Shown in pieces: positions 15,307 through 26,800 of a stretch of DNA of 64,000 nt (position 1 is its first letter; the number at the start of each line of letters is the position of its first letter). The position numbers and the translations under genes are program-made. The notes below the pieces were generated by a model. The model was not told where the DNA came from. It saw only the letters and a list, made by a program, of their open reading frames with translations, and searched no databases. Source of the stretch: Golubevia sp. BC0850 (lineage: Eukaryota > Basidiomycota > Exobasidiomycetes > Golubeviales > Golubeviaceae); the NCBI GenBank assembly GCA_012976225.1, contig JAAVVG010000029.1, positions 62,001 to 126,000 of the forward strand, written 5' to 3'.

Positions 15307-15729
15307 ATGTCTTCCTCTCAAGTTGAAGCGAATACGATTCCAGAAGATCATGCTCAAAAATTTAAGGGGAAAACACCTTCAAAGTACACTGATCCTTGTG
15401 AGTGTCCACTTCCTTTGCCTTGCCTTCCATATCCCTACTCACTCTTCTCTCCTCTCCTCCCTTCTTGTCAGGCGAACACGCTGCAAAGGCTTCAATGAAA
15501 TGCCTTTCCGATAACGGCTATGATCGATCAAAGTGTGCAGACGCTTTCAATCAATAGTCAGTGGCAGCTGTTTGACTTCTTTCGTTGTGACTTAACTGTT
15601 CGACTGATATCTTCATTCTCCTTTCTCCATCTTCTTCGGATCGGATTCAACAGTCGGGAATGTAAAAAAGCTTGGATCACTCAGAGACGAACAGACAGAG
15701 CTAATGGGAGAGTTGAAGCTTGGGAATAG
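15307..15729 (+). CDS. COX23: Cox23-like twin CX9C protein of the mitochondrial intermembrane space
   Basis: Small helical-hairpin protein needed for cytochrome c oxidase assembly. Three exons, joined at a donor inside DPC and a second intron inside NQYRE, give about 68 residues. The protein has two CX9C motifs: C-EHAAKASMK-C and C-ADAFNQYRE-C. The segment SDNGYDRSKCADAF and the tail CKKAWITQRR match the Cox23/CHCHD7 pattern. It is imported by the Mia40 disulfide relay (family knowledge). It is divergently transcribed from UGP1. Other CHCH proteins such as Cmc1 are possible but fit the motifs less well. Confidence 0.85.
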
Positions 15730-16185
15730 AGAGCTATCCTTGATTCCGTCAGCATTTTCAGATTCGAATCCACTGCGCCTTACCTCCTTCAAGAGAGGAT
15801 CGATTGATTCAGCTGGTCTAAACTCTACTTAGTCTATCGTTTGTTTCACTCTCAGGTTCAAACCAACACAAGTCCATCTCAGTGCCCTTTCAACTCTTGC
15901 TTTGTTTTTCCTTTCTATTCAAAACTTTGTATCATCATCCAACCTTCAAAATGTGAATAATCAATTATACTCCATACTTCTCTCAATCCCAAAGTCAAAA
16001 GAAAACCAGATTGTTCAGAACGAGCATATTACACGAATGAGATGGGTCGGGTAATCCAATTTGTCCGTGAAGTCTTCGACCAAACCTTCCTTTCTTTCTT
16101 ACAAACCAATGAGTCCAGTAAAGTCCTTGCATCGATTGTCCTTACTCAATTCAGTTTCCGACTTTTAAGCCCAAATCCCAAGAAA
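15730..16185. other. Convergent intergenic region
   Basis: 3' flanks of COX23 (+) and the Gfo/Idh/MocA gene (-). AT-rich with no supported gene. A plus-strand open frame just to the right (16042-16317) mostly overlaps the antisense last exon of the oxidoreductase and is treated as a shadow. Confidence 0.4.
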
Positions 16186-17928
16186 TTAATTCAACATCTC
16201 CGGAGATCTCCTCTCTCTCATCCCTCCATCCCTATAGACATCTCCAATAATCCTCAAGAACAATTCCGATTCCAAATTCTTGACCCATGGTTGATTTGCA
16301 TGAAATGTAATTTGTGAGAGAGGGGTACCATCTTTAAGAGACTGGATTGCATCTGTGAAGGCTTTGAGTTGATAGGTGTAGGTGGTCCCTGCAGGAGAAG
16401 AAAGGTAAGAAGGAGAGATGAAAAAAAGGCAAGTCAGAAAGAAAGAAACAGTGGAATGTGAGCAGATCCGTTGTCTGAGAACTCACAATAATCCTTTCCG
16501 ACGTCTTGGCTCCAGAATCCATCTTTAGCGGCTTTCTTTAGATCCCCAACTTTCCTTTCTCTTGGAGTAGTATAGGCAGTGTAGTTTTTATTATCTCTCG
16601 AACCTTTGGCACTTTCACCTCTCCTAACCACTTTGATTCTATGTAAGTAAGTAGGTTGAGGAAAATTGGAAATCTCAACCGTCGATCCATCTTTGAAAGT
16701 AGCTTTCAAGCTAGGGGTTTTAAACCAAGGGATCTGTACAATTGTATTCAAAACCGGCATTTCAAAGGAAAGTCTACACCTAAAGGAAGTAGAGGCATAA
16801 CATGGAATCATTACTTCTTCTCCTTCCGATGTTGATGGAATCAAAAGTTTAGTACTAGTTGACAAATCAATTTGATTCTTTCCATTTTCATCTAGATGGA
16901 GTTTTGATTCTTTGGATTCTTTAGTCTTAGGTTCGAAAGGTTCAATGATTGTAGATCCTTCTTCGACTTTGATTTTTGAAGACCATTGAAGTTCGGAAGT
17001 CTCGAGAGAGGTTGAATTTGAAGAGAAAGTGTATTGAGATTTGGTTGGTAGATTTTCAGTAATTGATCTTATGGTGTAAAGGATTGAGCTGATGACTTTT
17101 TCGCCAAGAGTAGGTGAGAAAGGAAGAAAAATCAGTGTCTCTTGAAAGGCGTTCGAACTCGGATGAAAGTGACTAAGTGAGAATTGAAAAGACTTACCAT
17201 AGCTTCCAGTATCCATCAAAGAGCCACCAGCTAGATCCCAACTGAACCTGATATCGTTCTCAGAGCCTGCAGGTCCATTTTTACCTAGAGGTGGAATGTA
17301 AAGTGAGCTTTCAACCTTGACGATTGGGTTTGTCGAAGAGTGGATATCGTTTAATGAACAAGCGTATTCGTGCAAGGCCGGGTGAAACCTGTAGTGGAAA
17401 GCCTGCTTTCCATTGAAATATTTGAGAAAAGTAAGAGAAGTGAGCATTCAAAACCTTCAAAGATAGGGGCATCGCCATCGCCAAGAATCCAATGCTAACC
17501 TCCAAAACCAAGACACCTTTCTCTCTGGCTTTCTCAAAGACATCTCTGGCTTCTTTCTCGTTTGAAAAACTAGGTTTCTCGACAAGAATATGTTTTCCAG
17601 CTTTAATAGCTTTCAGAGTCCACTCGTAATGTAATCCATTAGGAAGAGCAATGAAGACGCAGTCCACCTTTTCATCATCTAACAATTCCTGATAACTTCC
17701 ATAGAATGTTTTCAGGCCATACTTTCCAGCGAAAGTTTTTGCTTTGTCCAAAGAACGGGAAGCGACTGAATAGACGATTGAGTTGGGGATTTGATTCGAA
17801 GGATGAAGGATTGCTAAAGGAGTGATTCTTGAAACTCCTAATAAACCTATACGGATAGCTGAGCCGACTTTTGGAAGTTTAGGTGGATCTAAACAAGATC
17901 TAATCCTAGAAATCAGAGAGAAGACCAT
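16186..17928 (-). CDS. Gfo/Idh/MocA-family NAD(P)-dependent oxidoreductase (dihydrodiol / D-xylose dehydrogenase-like)
   Basis: The N-terminal Rossmann domain starts with IRIGLLGVSRITPLAILHP. ASRSLDKAKTFAGKYG, FIALPNGLHYEWTLKAIKAG and KHILVEKP follow, the last carrying the conserved EKP lysine. The second domain begins AFHYRFHPALHEY and contains GSENDIRFSWDLAGGSLMDT, with the conserved D-x-G-G-x-x-x-D-x-G pattern. Introns follow VLVLE (donor GTTAGC), DTGSYG and GKDY. The last exon reads YTYQLKAFTDAIQSLKDG and NLESELFLRIIGDVY before a TAA at 16186, matching the family's closing helix. A mildly hydrophobic N-terminal stretch precedes the Rossmann fold. The likely role is NADP-linked oxidation of a sugar or trans-dihydrodiol. 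It shares a 118-bp divergent promoter with NDUFA1. Confidence 0.85.
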
Positions 17929-18046
17929 GAAACAGAAAAAGATGGAGGGGTCGAAAAGAAAGACGAATTCGAGATTTTGGTCAAGTCGAGACGAAATCGC
18001 TGCTGCTCGAGCTGCTCCCTCCCAATCATATCTCTAGTCTAACACA

Positions 18047-19045
18047 ATGCCAGTTCCTTGGGAAGCGTTCATTCCAATGGCTCTAATCGTTACCATGTTC
18101 GGTGTAACTGGTACAGGTTTCAGCATCGCAAAGAGAGCTACTAACGACGGAAAGGTGAGTCCCTTTTCAACAGCATCAGCAAGAACAAGACATCTTTAAC
18201 TCAAGATGCAATCTAATCTGGATCATCCGTCAAGGAACCAGTAGAGTGGAATACTCAAATTGCTATTCAAATCTGATCGTCAGAAGAAGGAAGAGAAGAA
18301 GGTAGGATTGGATTCAAAGTGATGGTCAAAGGTACTCACTCAGAACCTTCAATCTCCTCCACTCTTCTTTCTCTATCAACTCCAGCCAACTCGTCACAGT
18401 ATCGATCAATGGGAGGATATGATGATGAAACGAGATCAGCGCCTGACGGGCAGTATAAGAGGGCAAGCGGTGAGTGTTCAGTTAGCCATCTCTGTTCTCT
18501 TGGGAAGGATGGTCTGGTGTAGATGCAGGCTTCAGAGCAAGGACTGGATCAAACAATCTCAAATTTGAATCACTGAGAAACAGTAGAGCTGAAGACTGGA
18601 AAGCGGGAGCAGCAAGGAGTGAGAGCTCCTCTCTCTCTTTTCCTGAATCCACTCAATCTCCAGCGCTCCTCTGGGGAGTGCTTCTCATATCTTCATGCGA
18701 AACAAATATCTCAGACAGAGAGGAACCACAGCGTTTGTTGAAATGCTCTGGCTATCCCAGCTCTCTTACGCACAAGAGGTTGAGAGAGATAAGCAAGTTG
18801 CGGGTCATCACGCCTCTTTCCTCCTTCCAAACGGGTTTCCACTGAAGACAATCTTGATCCAGAAATCAGTCATTAATCTGGTAGGCTGTCTCCAACGCAG
18901 CTGAAGCAAAGAGTCTGACATGTTTCCTTTCCCTCTACTTTGCTTTCCTTTCTCCACCCTTCCTTCCTCTTCCCCTCAGATGGATGCCTTCGCTCCGAAG
19001 GAATTCGCAACGAATAGTGTATGGAATACCGAGAAGGTCGAATAA
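18047..19045 (+). CDS. NDUFA1: Complex I accessory subunit NDUFA1 (MWFE)
   Basis: Single-pass inner-membrane subunit of NADH:ubiquinone oxidoreductase. Three exons (18047-18154, 18386-18469, 18980-19045) join in phase into 85 residues. The N-terminus MPVPWEAFIPMALIVTMFGV forms the membrane anchor. It is followed by GTGFSIAKRATNDGKPTRHS and IDQWEDMMMKRDQRLTGSIR, the family signature. The short C-terminus ends NTEKVE. The last intron (510 bp) is longer than the coding sequence. Presence of this gene indicates an energy-conserving complex I, as in most filamentous and basidiomycete fungi. Confidence 0.9.
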
Positions 19046-19470
19046 TTTAATTGAAGCTACTGATACGTTGATTTGCAAGGCGAAGGAAAGATTGGGAGGT
19101 TTTATCAAGTTTAGAGGAGACCTTCTCTTCTTTGCTCTCTCTGAAGGGGGTCTGCTTCTTGGGGATAAAGGACTTCCTGTTTGACATGGAATTCTGGACT
19201 TCCTTCCATGTTTCCATTGCTTTGTACTTTACGTTCTTTTAGTTTTGGTTCGTTCTCTCTATCTTCTTGTTCTTCCTGTCGAATCTAAGAAACGTCTTGA
19301 TAGTCTAGTCCGAACTGCTTTGATGCTTGAAATACCAAAGAACTCATTCAGAGAAGTTTGCTGCTTGTCAATGGGAAAGAAATCAAAGGTAGTATAGTAT
19401 AGTCCTTCTTGGTCTGTATCTGGAGTCTAGCTCTTCTTCTTCGCAACAACCTCGACCACTACCTCATTTA

Positions 19471-21670
19471 ATGATCGCTAGGAGACTTCTAACTTCACCG
19501 TCGAACCAGAATAATCTAAAATATCTCAGAAGCTCCTTTCAGTCGAATCTTGACCTTATCTCAATCTTGAATCTTCTTGGAGCTTCAACTCGAACTTCCA
19601 CTTCTTTCACTTTCACTTCAAGGACCATGTCCACCTCAATTTCCAGCTCTTCTGCTCCTCGAACTTATTCTCAAGCCATCCAATCACTGAATACGCTTCA
19701 ATCAAATGCAGCTATCATCGAACAAATCAGATTGTCAGGTGGGAAATTGAACGAATTGGCAATGCCTGAGTTCATTGAATACCTTCAGGTCTTGGGATAC
19801 AAACCGGAAGATTTGAATCGATTGAATGTCATTCATATCACTGGAACTAAGGGTAAAGGTAGTACGGCTGCTTTTTGCGATGGTCTCTTAAGTCAGGTTA
19901 GACCCGAAGATGGGAAAGTTGGTGAGTAGAAGAAGTGGAAGAAGAACAAGAAGAAGAAGATGATCAAGGTGGTGAAGATCGGGCTGGATAGGAGGCAAAG
20001 ATGGCGATGCATTCCTTGATATTAGGCTTGTATCGAAAGATCCAGATTTTCAAAAGTAGTGAAAGATGGAGGGAGAGCAGAAGACAGGTCCTAACTTCCA
20101 TGTCCCATCCACTCTTCTTTATCATTCTCCCTTTCCAAAGGTCTGTACACCTCTCCACATCTGGTAGCAGTCAGAGAGCGAATCAGAATCAATGGTCTAC
20201 CAATCTCCGAACAACTTTTCTCCAAATATTTCTGGGAAGTCTGGGATAAATTAGGATCTCAACCTTCTCGATCTCATCCAACTACTCCAATCCGACCTGT
20301 TTATTTCAGGTTCTTAACTCTTTTGTCTTTTCACATTTTCCTTCAAGAAGGCGTGATAGCATCAATTTTGGAAGTTGGAATTGGTGGTTTATACGATTCA
20401 ACAAACGTGGTTCCTAAACCTATCGTGACTGGAGTTTCGGCTTTAGGTTTGGACCACACCGCTTTACTGGGAAATACTATCGCAGAGATTGCAGTTCAGA
20501 AAGGTGGAATTTATAAGAAAGGTGTACCTGCTTTAAGTGTCGTTCAGAGAGAAGATGGGAGGGAGGTGCTGAGGAAGGTGGCGAGTCAAAATGGAGTGAG
20601 TATGAGCAGAGGTTTGATTGTACGCGTTCGAATCTAGACTGACTCTCTTTCTCCTTATTGCCAATCAGTCTCCTTTCTATCCAATACCATTGCCGAAAGT
20701 AGCAAGTCCTATCTCTCTCGGCCTACCTGGTCCTCATCAACTCTCTAATGCTTCCCTGGCGCTTTACCTCATTCGAATCTTCCTATCTTCCACAGAAGGT
20801 CAGCAAGCTTTTCCTCAAGGAACCAAGACATTTTCATCACCCCCTTCCCGCGAAACTACTGGAATGACAGACGATCAATCTTTGGAAGTCGATTTGGACC
20901 TGACGGAAGTCGAGAGGAAAGGTCTAGAAAACTCAAGATGGCCAGGACGATGCCAAGTAGTAAAGTCGCCATCCACCTCAAGTTCAAGCTCTACAACCTA
21001 TCATCTAGATGGAGCCCATACTACGGATTCTCTGGCTTTGTGTGCAAAGTGGTTCGTTAGTGCCTCTTCGGAGACTTCTTCAGACAAAAAGCCAAAACCG
21101 ATAAGAGCTCTGATCTTCAATTGTACCAATGGAAGAAAAGCTGAAGAGCTACTAGGTTCAATGCTGGACGCAGTGGAGAGTAATTTAAGTTCTGAAGGTT
21201 CAAGATCCAGCGCATCAAGGTTTCAATTCGCAAATCAGTGGTTTGATCAAGTCAGGTTTTGTACCAACACCACTTTCAAAGATGGGGCAAGTGCTGGAGG
21301 TGAGTCTTACCTTTCTGGAACTGCTTGGGTTTTGATTCGTGTATGGGGACTCACTCCCTCTATCCTTCTTCCTCCCCTCGCAACTCTCTCAGACCTAACT
21401 TCAGTAGCAGCGTCTACAGATTCCTCAACTCTCTCCCTCACAGTTCAACAGGAGCTCAAGACTGCTTATGAGAAGCTGATTGACTCAGGCTCCAATCCTC
21501 AAGTTCAAGTAAAAGCTTCTATCCAAGATGCAATCGAGTCGATTGAAAGTCAAGATGACAGAGAAGTTGACGTCTTGGTCGCTGGTAGTCTACATCTAGT
21601 AGGTGGAGTGATGGCTCATTTGAAAGAGTGGGGTTGGTTGGATCAAAGTTTGAAGAGTGTTGGAGAATGA
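19471..21670 (+). CDS. MET7: Folylpolyglutamate synthase
   Basis: Adds glutamates to folates, retaining them in the cytosol and mitochondria for one-carbon metabolism and methionine synthesis. Exons are 19471-19921, 20141-20595, 20669-21299 and 21393-21670. The Mur-ligase ATP loop is HITGTKGKGSTAAF. GLYTSPHLVAVRERIRINGL, PVYFRFLTLLSFHIFLQEG, VGIGGLYDSTNVV and LGLDHTALLGNTIAEIA are all family motifs. LDGAHTTDS and IRALIFNCTNGR belong to the C-terminal domain. The intron 21300-21392 is 93 nt with no in-frame stop, so it could be read through; good splice sites favour removal. An in-frame second ATG at codon 53 follows a Ser/Thr/Arg-rich, nearly acid-free leader. Confidence 0.94.
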
Positions 21671-22501
21671 TAAAATGAATAGCAACTCCTCAGAAAAATC
21701 TCACGAATCAATGATTGAGACACCTCAATTGTTGTCTGTCTAACGCCTCATCTTCGATGACTTGAGGTGAGAGAGAAGAAAGAGGGAAGGTTCCTCTAAC
21801 GATGGAGACCCTCAGTCAACAAGAAGTTCCAGAGATCTGTATCCGTTTGCGCTATCTGGTACCCTCTCATACAAGATCTTTTTTCTTTTCTGAGGGTTAG
21901 AGAGGGGATTGGAGACTGATCACTGAATAAGCTCAAAGATCGGGGGCCATTCTCAAAGATCTGTTGCCCTTCTGTGGCCCCCGATCTTTGAAATTGACTC
22001 TTGAAACAGGTTCTCAACCAAGAGCGTCTGTCCACATTGGGGGACATACTTTCTTGATTTGGAAATCTTCAAAGCTGGATCCATCTCTGGATTTCAGGAT
22101 AGGGAAAAAGATATTTATAATCGTTCGATAGGGTGCGTTCTCTTGGGTGCTGGCTGCTGGGCGCACACTGGACCTCCCTTTATCTCTCCCTTCTTTCCCT
22201 ACCAAGCAATCTTTCACCAAATCTTTTCAAAAGCTCAACGAATCAATCTCAATCCTAGAAAAACGAATCCGCCTCTGTGTCAATAATTACTGATCATCAA
22301 ACAAGACCTCCATTCCCGTAACGTGAGTGACCCAAACAAACAAACACAACGACAAAAGTGGATTTATCAACTCCAATCCCTACTTCGCTTTCCATTTCTC
22401 ATCACCTTCACTCTGATGTATCCTCAAACAATCAAATCAGCCCATTAAATGACTCGCTCTCCTCTCCCCTCTTCTAGCCTTCTCCTCTACATTCCTGAAA
22501 A
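21671..22501. other. Intergenic downstream of MET7
   Basis: About 0.8 kb without a supported gene. An inverted match (GGGGGCC.TTC.CAAAGATC near 21937-21952, GGCCCCCGATCTTTG near 21976-21990) could form a small hairpin. The right end leads into the poorly resolved gene at 22.5 kb. Confidence 0.35.
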
Positions 22502-23318
22502 TATGGGTCTATCGTTTCGTGAATTGGCTACGTGGAACTGATGAAGGAAACAAGAAGTTACAGTTGGTGATGGTGGCTATGTTTCCAGAAAATAGGGGGA
22601 TTACGATAGACGTTGATAAGATCGGGATGATTTCCCAATCGGGGAGAGATGGTTTCATGGTGATACCGTTAGCTCAGCCGAGATCTACTTACCTGTACCT
22701 CCAGAGGTCCCCTTCCCTCCCTCACCTCTTCTCCTAAGATCAAATGGGAGGTCTTCTGTGATAGATTGTACACCTTTACCAGCGTGAGAAGAACCTGACC
22801 CCTCCTTCTTCCCCCCCCTTCTCCCTCTCCTCGTCAAATCGAAGCTCATGTTGAACCCTTGCCAGCTGCTGCTCCTGTTCGTGATCCCTACTTTTTCGAT
22901 CCACGAGCCACATACACTTGGCAACATACTCCTGAGGAGATGATAAGTTTCATGCATGAGCTGTATTCGACTCTTCTACTCCGAATCGACTCTCATCTCT
23001 TCCTTCGAATTTTCTTTAGGCCACCTTCCGCGCTGTCACCTACCAAGATGTCAAGGTCCATCATCTGGAGAACCTTCCTCCTCGTGAGGATGTGAAGGAT
23101 CGTGCTGAGTTCCTCAGAAAGAAGTTCTGGGAGGAGTATGGATTGAACCTTTTTTCTACGTCGTACCAAAGGATCAACCTGCCGTCCCAAGAAACGATGC
23201 CCACATTCGCTTCCGAGGACAATCATTGGAAGAAAACGCCGCTGATGCCGATGACTTCATCCGCCAAGTCATCTGCCACAAAGGGCAAGGTAGAGCTAGA
23301 AGAATTACCATGGCTTAG
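22502..23318 (+). CDS. Unidentified protein, exon structure unresolved
   Basis: Several stretches look coding but do not join cleanly. A frame around 22630-22770 gives RWFHGDTVSSAEIYLPVPPE. One near 22855 gives VRDPYFFDPRATYTWQHTPE. After an acceptor at about 23021 comes ATFRAVTYQDVKVHHLENLP, continuing into RAEFLRKKFWEEYGL. At a six-T run (23150-23155) coding character jumps one base into a frame with VVPKDQPAVPRNDAHIRFRG, ending at a TAG (23316-23318). The phases of the 5' segments do not match with any GT-AG choice I tried, and the start codon is unknown. I do not recognise the family. It may be a real gene with sequencing errors, or a decaying one. Confidence 0.35.
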
Positions 23319-23810
23319 GTTACCTTTTTTTCCTGTCTCTTTCTTCTTTGGAATTTCGTTTCAATTCCCCCTCTCTCTCTTTCTTCGGTACTCCTTTTCT
23401 TCTTCCATACTCTTTTTTTCCCCACTGTTCTCATAAATCAAGTTAGCATGTCCATACAGAACATCATCAGCATCAACCTCTTCCTCCTTCACCAGATTTT
23501 CTCAAAATCGTCCACCGTCTTTACATTGTCTATACGCAAGTGTCTTGTTGATCGTTACTGTATCTATTACTATATCTCATTTTCCCCTCTAATCAAACAT
23601 CGTCGTTTCACCTTCGTTAGCTAAACTTCTCTTCTACCAAGTCTGATCGGTTCGAGTCACTTGAAGTTACTCTCTCTCTCTCTCTCTCTTTTTGAAAATT
23701 GATTCCAACCCTTTCCCCATCTTTTTTCTTTCACGCTCTTTCTACTCAGATTGTTCTCATAAAGCACCCTCAATTCAGCATGTACCACGAATATAAGAAC
23801 ACACCTAAAC
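23319..23810. other. Convergent intergenic region with a CT microsatellite
   Basis: 3' flanks of the unidentified gene and of RTP1. Contains an uninterrupted CT dinucleotide run around 23669-23690 and several T-rich tracts. No gene was seen. Confidence 0.45.
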
Positions 23811-26800
23811 CTACTTCCTAAGCCAATCCACCGCCCCATCTCTCAAAGAATCCAATTCCAACGCTTTGCATTCCTCCAAAAGATCTCTGGCAGATACTCT
23901 GACCATCTCATCGACGTCTCCAAACATCAGATATTGCGCCAGGCTCTTGGTTCGGGGAATGAGACTTAGAGGGAAGAGTGGCGGAGAGAGCTTGGGAGAT
24001 TGGCTTGAAGTTGATCGTTCTGGTGTTCGGAGTCCATTAGATGGCACCGAGAGAATTGAACCCCCTGGCAAACGTAAAGATGACAAAGAGTCGCCACCGT
24101 TCCTTTCTCGACCCGAGGAGGTGCTGATTAGATCCTTACCGATCTCAGAGTACAGCGTATTTCTTTGATTGTTGAACTCTATCAGATTACGAGAATGAAT
24201 CTCTAATTGATCTCTAGTACCTCTCACCAAGAGACTCAAGAGCAACAAGGCACTCCTTCTTAGATGCGGTAGTTTCGAATCTCTTGAGATTGCACTGTCT
24301 TGAATTGATTTCGGTTTTGAAGGTTCTTCATCTGAAGAAATAAGACTTGCGAGTAGTTCCTCGTCTTCTACGGTAGCTCTACGGCTGCTCGTACTCCTTC
24401 CTTTGCCCTTTGAATCTTTGACTGGATTCCCTTTTGGAGCAGGCTTCGAGGTTTTCCTCGAGACAGTTTCGATTTGGAGTAGTTCTAGAGACATCATAGC
24501 CATTGATTGACCTAGACAAGTGGACGAGATTGCTAGAGGAAAAGCTTCGACACATGTTCCCAGAATTGAAACGATGGAAGATTTGAAAGTGGTGGGAGCG
24601 AGCGGATCCCTCAGAGCTGTAAGAAGTGGCGAGACAAGTCGAGAGGCTGCAGAAGAACCAAACAGAGAGTTCAAAATCAGCACTAACTTCAGAGGTAGAA
24701 AGATGTGTCTGAAGAAATGGAGACAGAGAAAGGTACTCACCATTAGAACTCAATCTATCTCCGCACTTCTGAATCACCACCATCAAAGCTTCACCAACTC
24801 TCAACCTTAAATCAGCTTCATTCTGATTGACTTTCACATCCTTTCTACTCAATTGACTACTCTCTCTACCCCAACCTCCAGACTTATCTCTTCCGACGTA
24901 AATGTCCAAAATGCTTTCTAGCATTTTCCGATCGGTACCATTCTGTTTTCTGAGACCCAGTTCAGCTAGACCTTGTACTGCATTGAGATAAAGGTAAGAT
25001 TCGTCGTCTTGGATTGCTTGAATGAAAATCGATTGAATTGAAGGAATCAAAGCCTCTTCTATCAGTGTTGGTCTGGCAGAGTTGCTGGAGTCTGATCCGT
25101 CGAGAAACTTGCTCTCTGAAGGCTGGTCATTACTTCTAGCTAGTAGTTCACGTAGTAGAATCAAGCCGTGGGCCCTGACGGGTAGAATAGGATCTTGAAG
25201 CAAACGCAAAGCTTCTTGATAGGTCTGTCTTGACTTTGACTTCTCTTCGTCTTCTCCACTGTTTGATCCATTCCCGTTGTGGCTGCTAGAGTTCTCGGAA
25301 CCTTGAGAAGCCTTTGAGCTCGATTGTGATTCTCGAGCGAATAGGACTAATCTAGCTTCTCTGACTAGTTGTCGGAATTCGGGGGAGGAACCGGTTTCCA
25401 TGAATTTGGTCGAAGATATCTTGGACAAGATCACGAGGAGGAGAGGTGAATTGAGAGGGGTAAGAGAAGCGTCTCCTTCACAGAGGAAAGAGAAAGGGAA
25501 AGCAATTGGGGAAAATGGTCAGCGTTGCCCTTCGCCGCACGAGACGAGACGAGATGCGATCATGATCACTCACCTTCCAACAAAGCAAGCAGCAGAGTCA
25601 AAGCGGTCTCAACTAGCTCTTCATCCGGCTCTTCATCTTCCTCTTCTTCAACCCGGTATTCATCGACCTTTCGATTCCAACGTTCGTCTGGTGAGCCTGG
25701 CTCCTCGGCTTCCCGATTCTTCCTCACGTTCATTAGACTTTCCAGGCCTTCACTGTTCTTCTTTGTTCGGCTTTCGCCTTCTTTATCTAAGCTGCTCTTG
25801 TAGTCGTCATCGATTGGTTCTATCAAGGTACCTTTACTCTCTCCTTGCTTGACTATTCCTTCTGCAGCCTTTCCATTGAGCTTAGGTCCTTCACCATTCG
25901 AGCTTTGGCCCAATGCAAAGTTGATGAATGTGAGAACGCTTCTAGATTTCCCTACTTGGTCTTGCTTATCATCAGCAAGAGACGAGCTCTCGTCTGAATG
26001 CAGCATCTTGGACCCAAAGGAATCGAAGAGCTGAAGAATCAACTGAAGATAGAGAACCGGTCTGTTTGATAGGGAAAGGAAACGAAGCAAGAATCAGTAA
26101 AAGCAATCGAATGATTGGATCTACTGAATTTCCTGACCGACTTTTGGAACTCACTTCTTCTCGAATCCCGCCTCACCTGCTCCGACCCTTTTCTTCTCTC
26201 TCCCAATTCCAACGTAAGCATCGAGAGCTTGCAGCAACAACCCGTGAGCCAGATCTGATCTTTTGTTCTCCTGCAAAAGCTGAACTAGAATAATTGGATC
26301 TGGATTCAAAGATAAAGAATCTAGGAGAGAGGTCGGAATTGTTGGCAGCTCTTCGTCTCCATTTGAGGATTCGGTTTGGCGGCTAGAATTGGTTGATGTG
26401 GATTCGGAAGTCGGAAGTTGAACCGGAAGCGACGATAGAAGTGAAGATGATGAGAAAGAATCTTGAAAGCTTTGTTTCCTGGAAGAAACCAGGTTGGAAG
26501 AGGAGTGAAGTCAACTCATTTGATTCTTTCCGCTTTCCCTTCGTAAGCTCCGCAATCTGCGAAGGAACTCACCTTCCGAATTTGATGCAGATTCCATGTC
26601 TTTCTTCTGACCAATAAGTCTCCATCTCCATCTCGTCTTCGACCTCAGCTTCCCGAAATCTAGCTCCCTCTGGTTCGAACTCTTTCTTGTCTTCCCCTGC
26701 CAACTCTCCAATTCCACCTTTCTCCAATCTCCTGACCAGTCCATTCTCTCGCAAGCCTACACCTTCTAGTCCTTTCTTCGCATCTACCAACTTAAACCAA

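Noticed and set aside
16042-16317. A 91-codon plus-strand frame near the end of the Gfo/Idh/MocA gene
   Set aside because: It is antisense to the last exon (NLESELFLRIIGDVY), which has clear family similarity; the plus-strand frame has none.
21937-21990. A short inverted match around GGGGGCC/GGCCCCC that could be a terminator or a transposon end
   Set aside because: Only one imperfect hairpin, no target-site duplication and no transposase nearby; bacterial-type terminators do not apply to this genome.
23640-23665. GGTTCGAGTC resembling a tRNA B-box
   Set aside because: No A-box, acceptor stem or cloverleaf could be formed in the upstream 80 bases.
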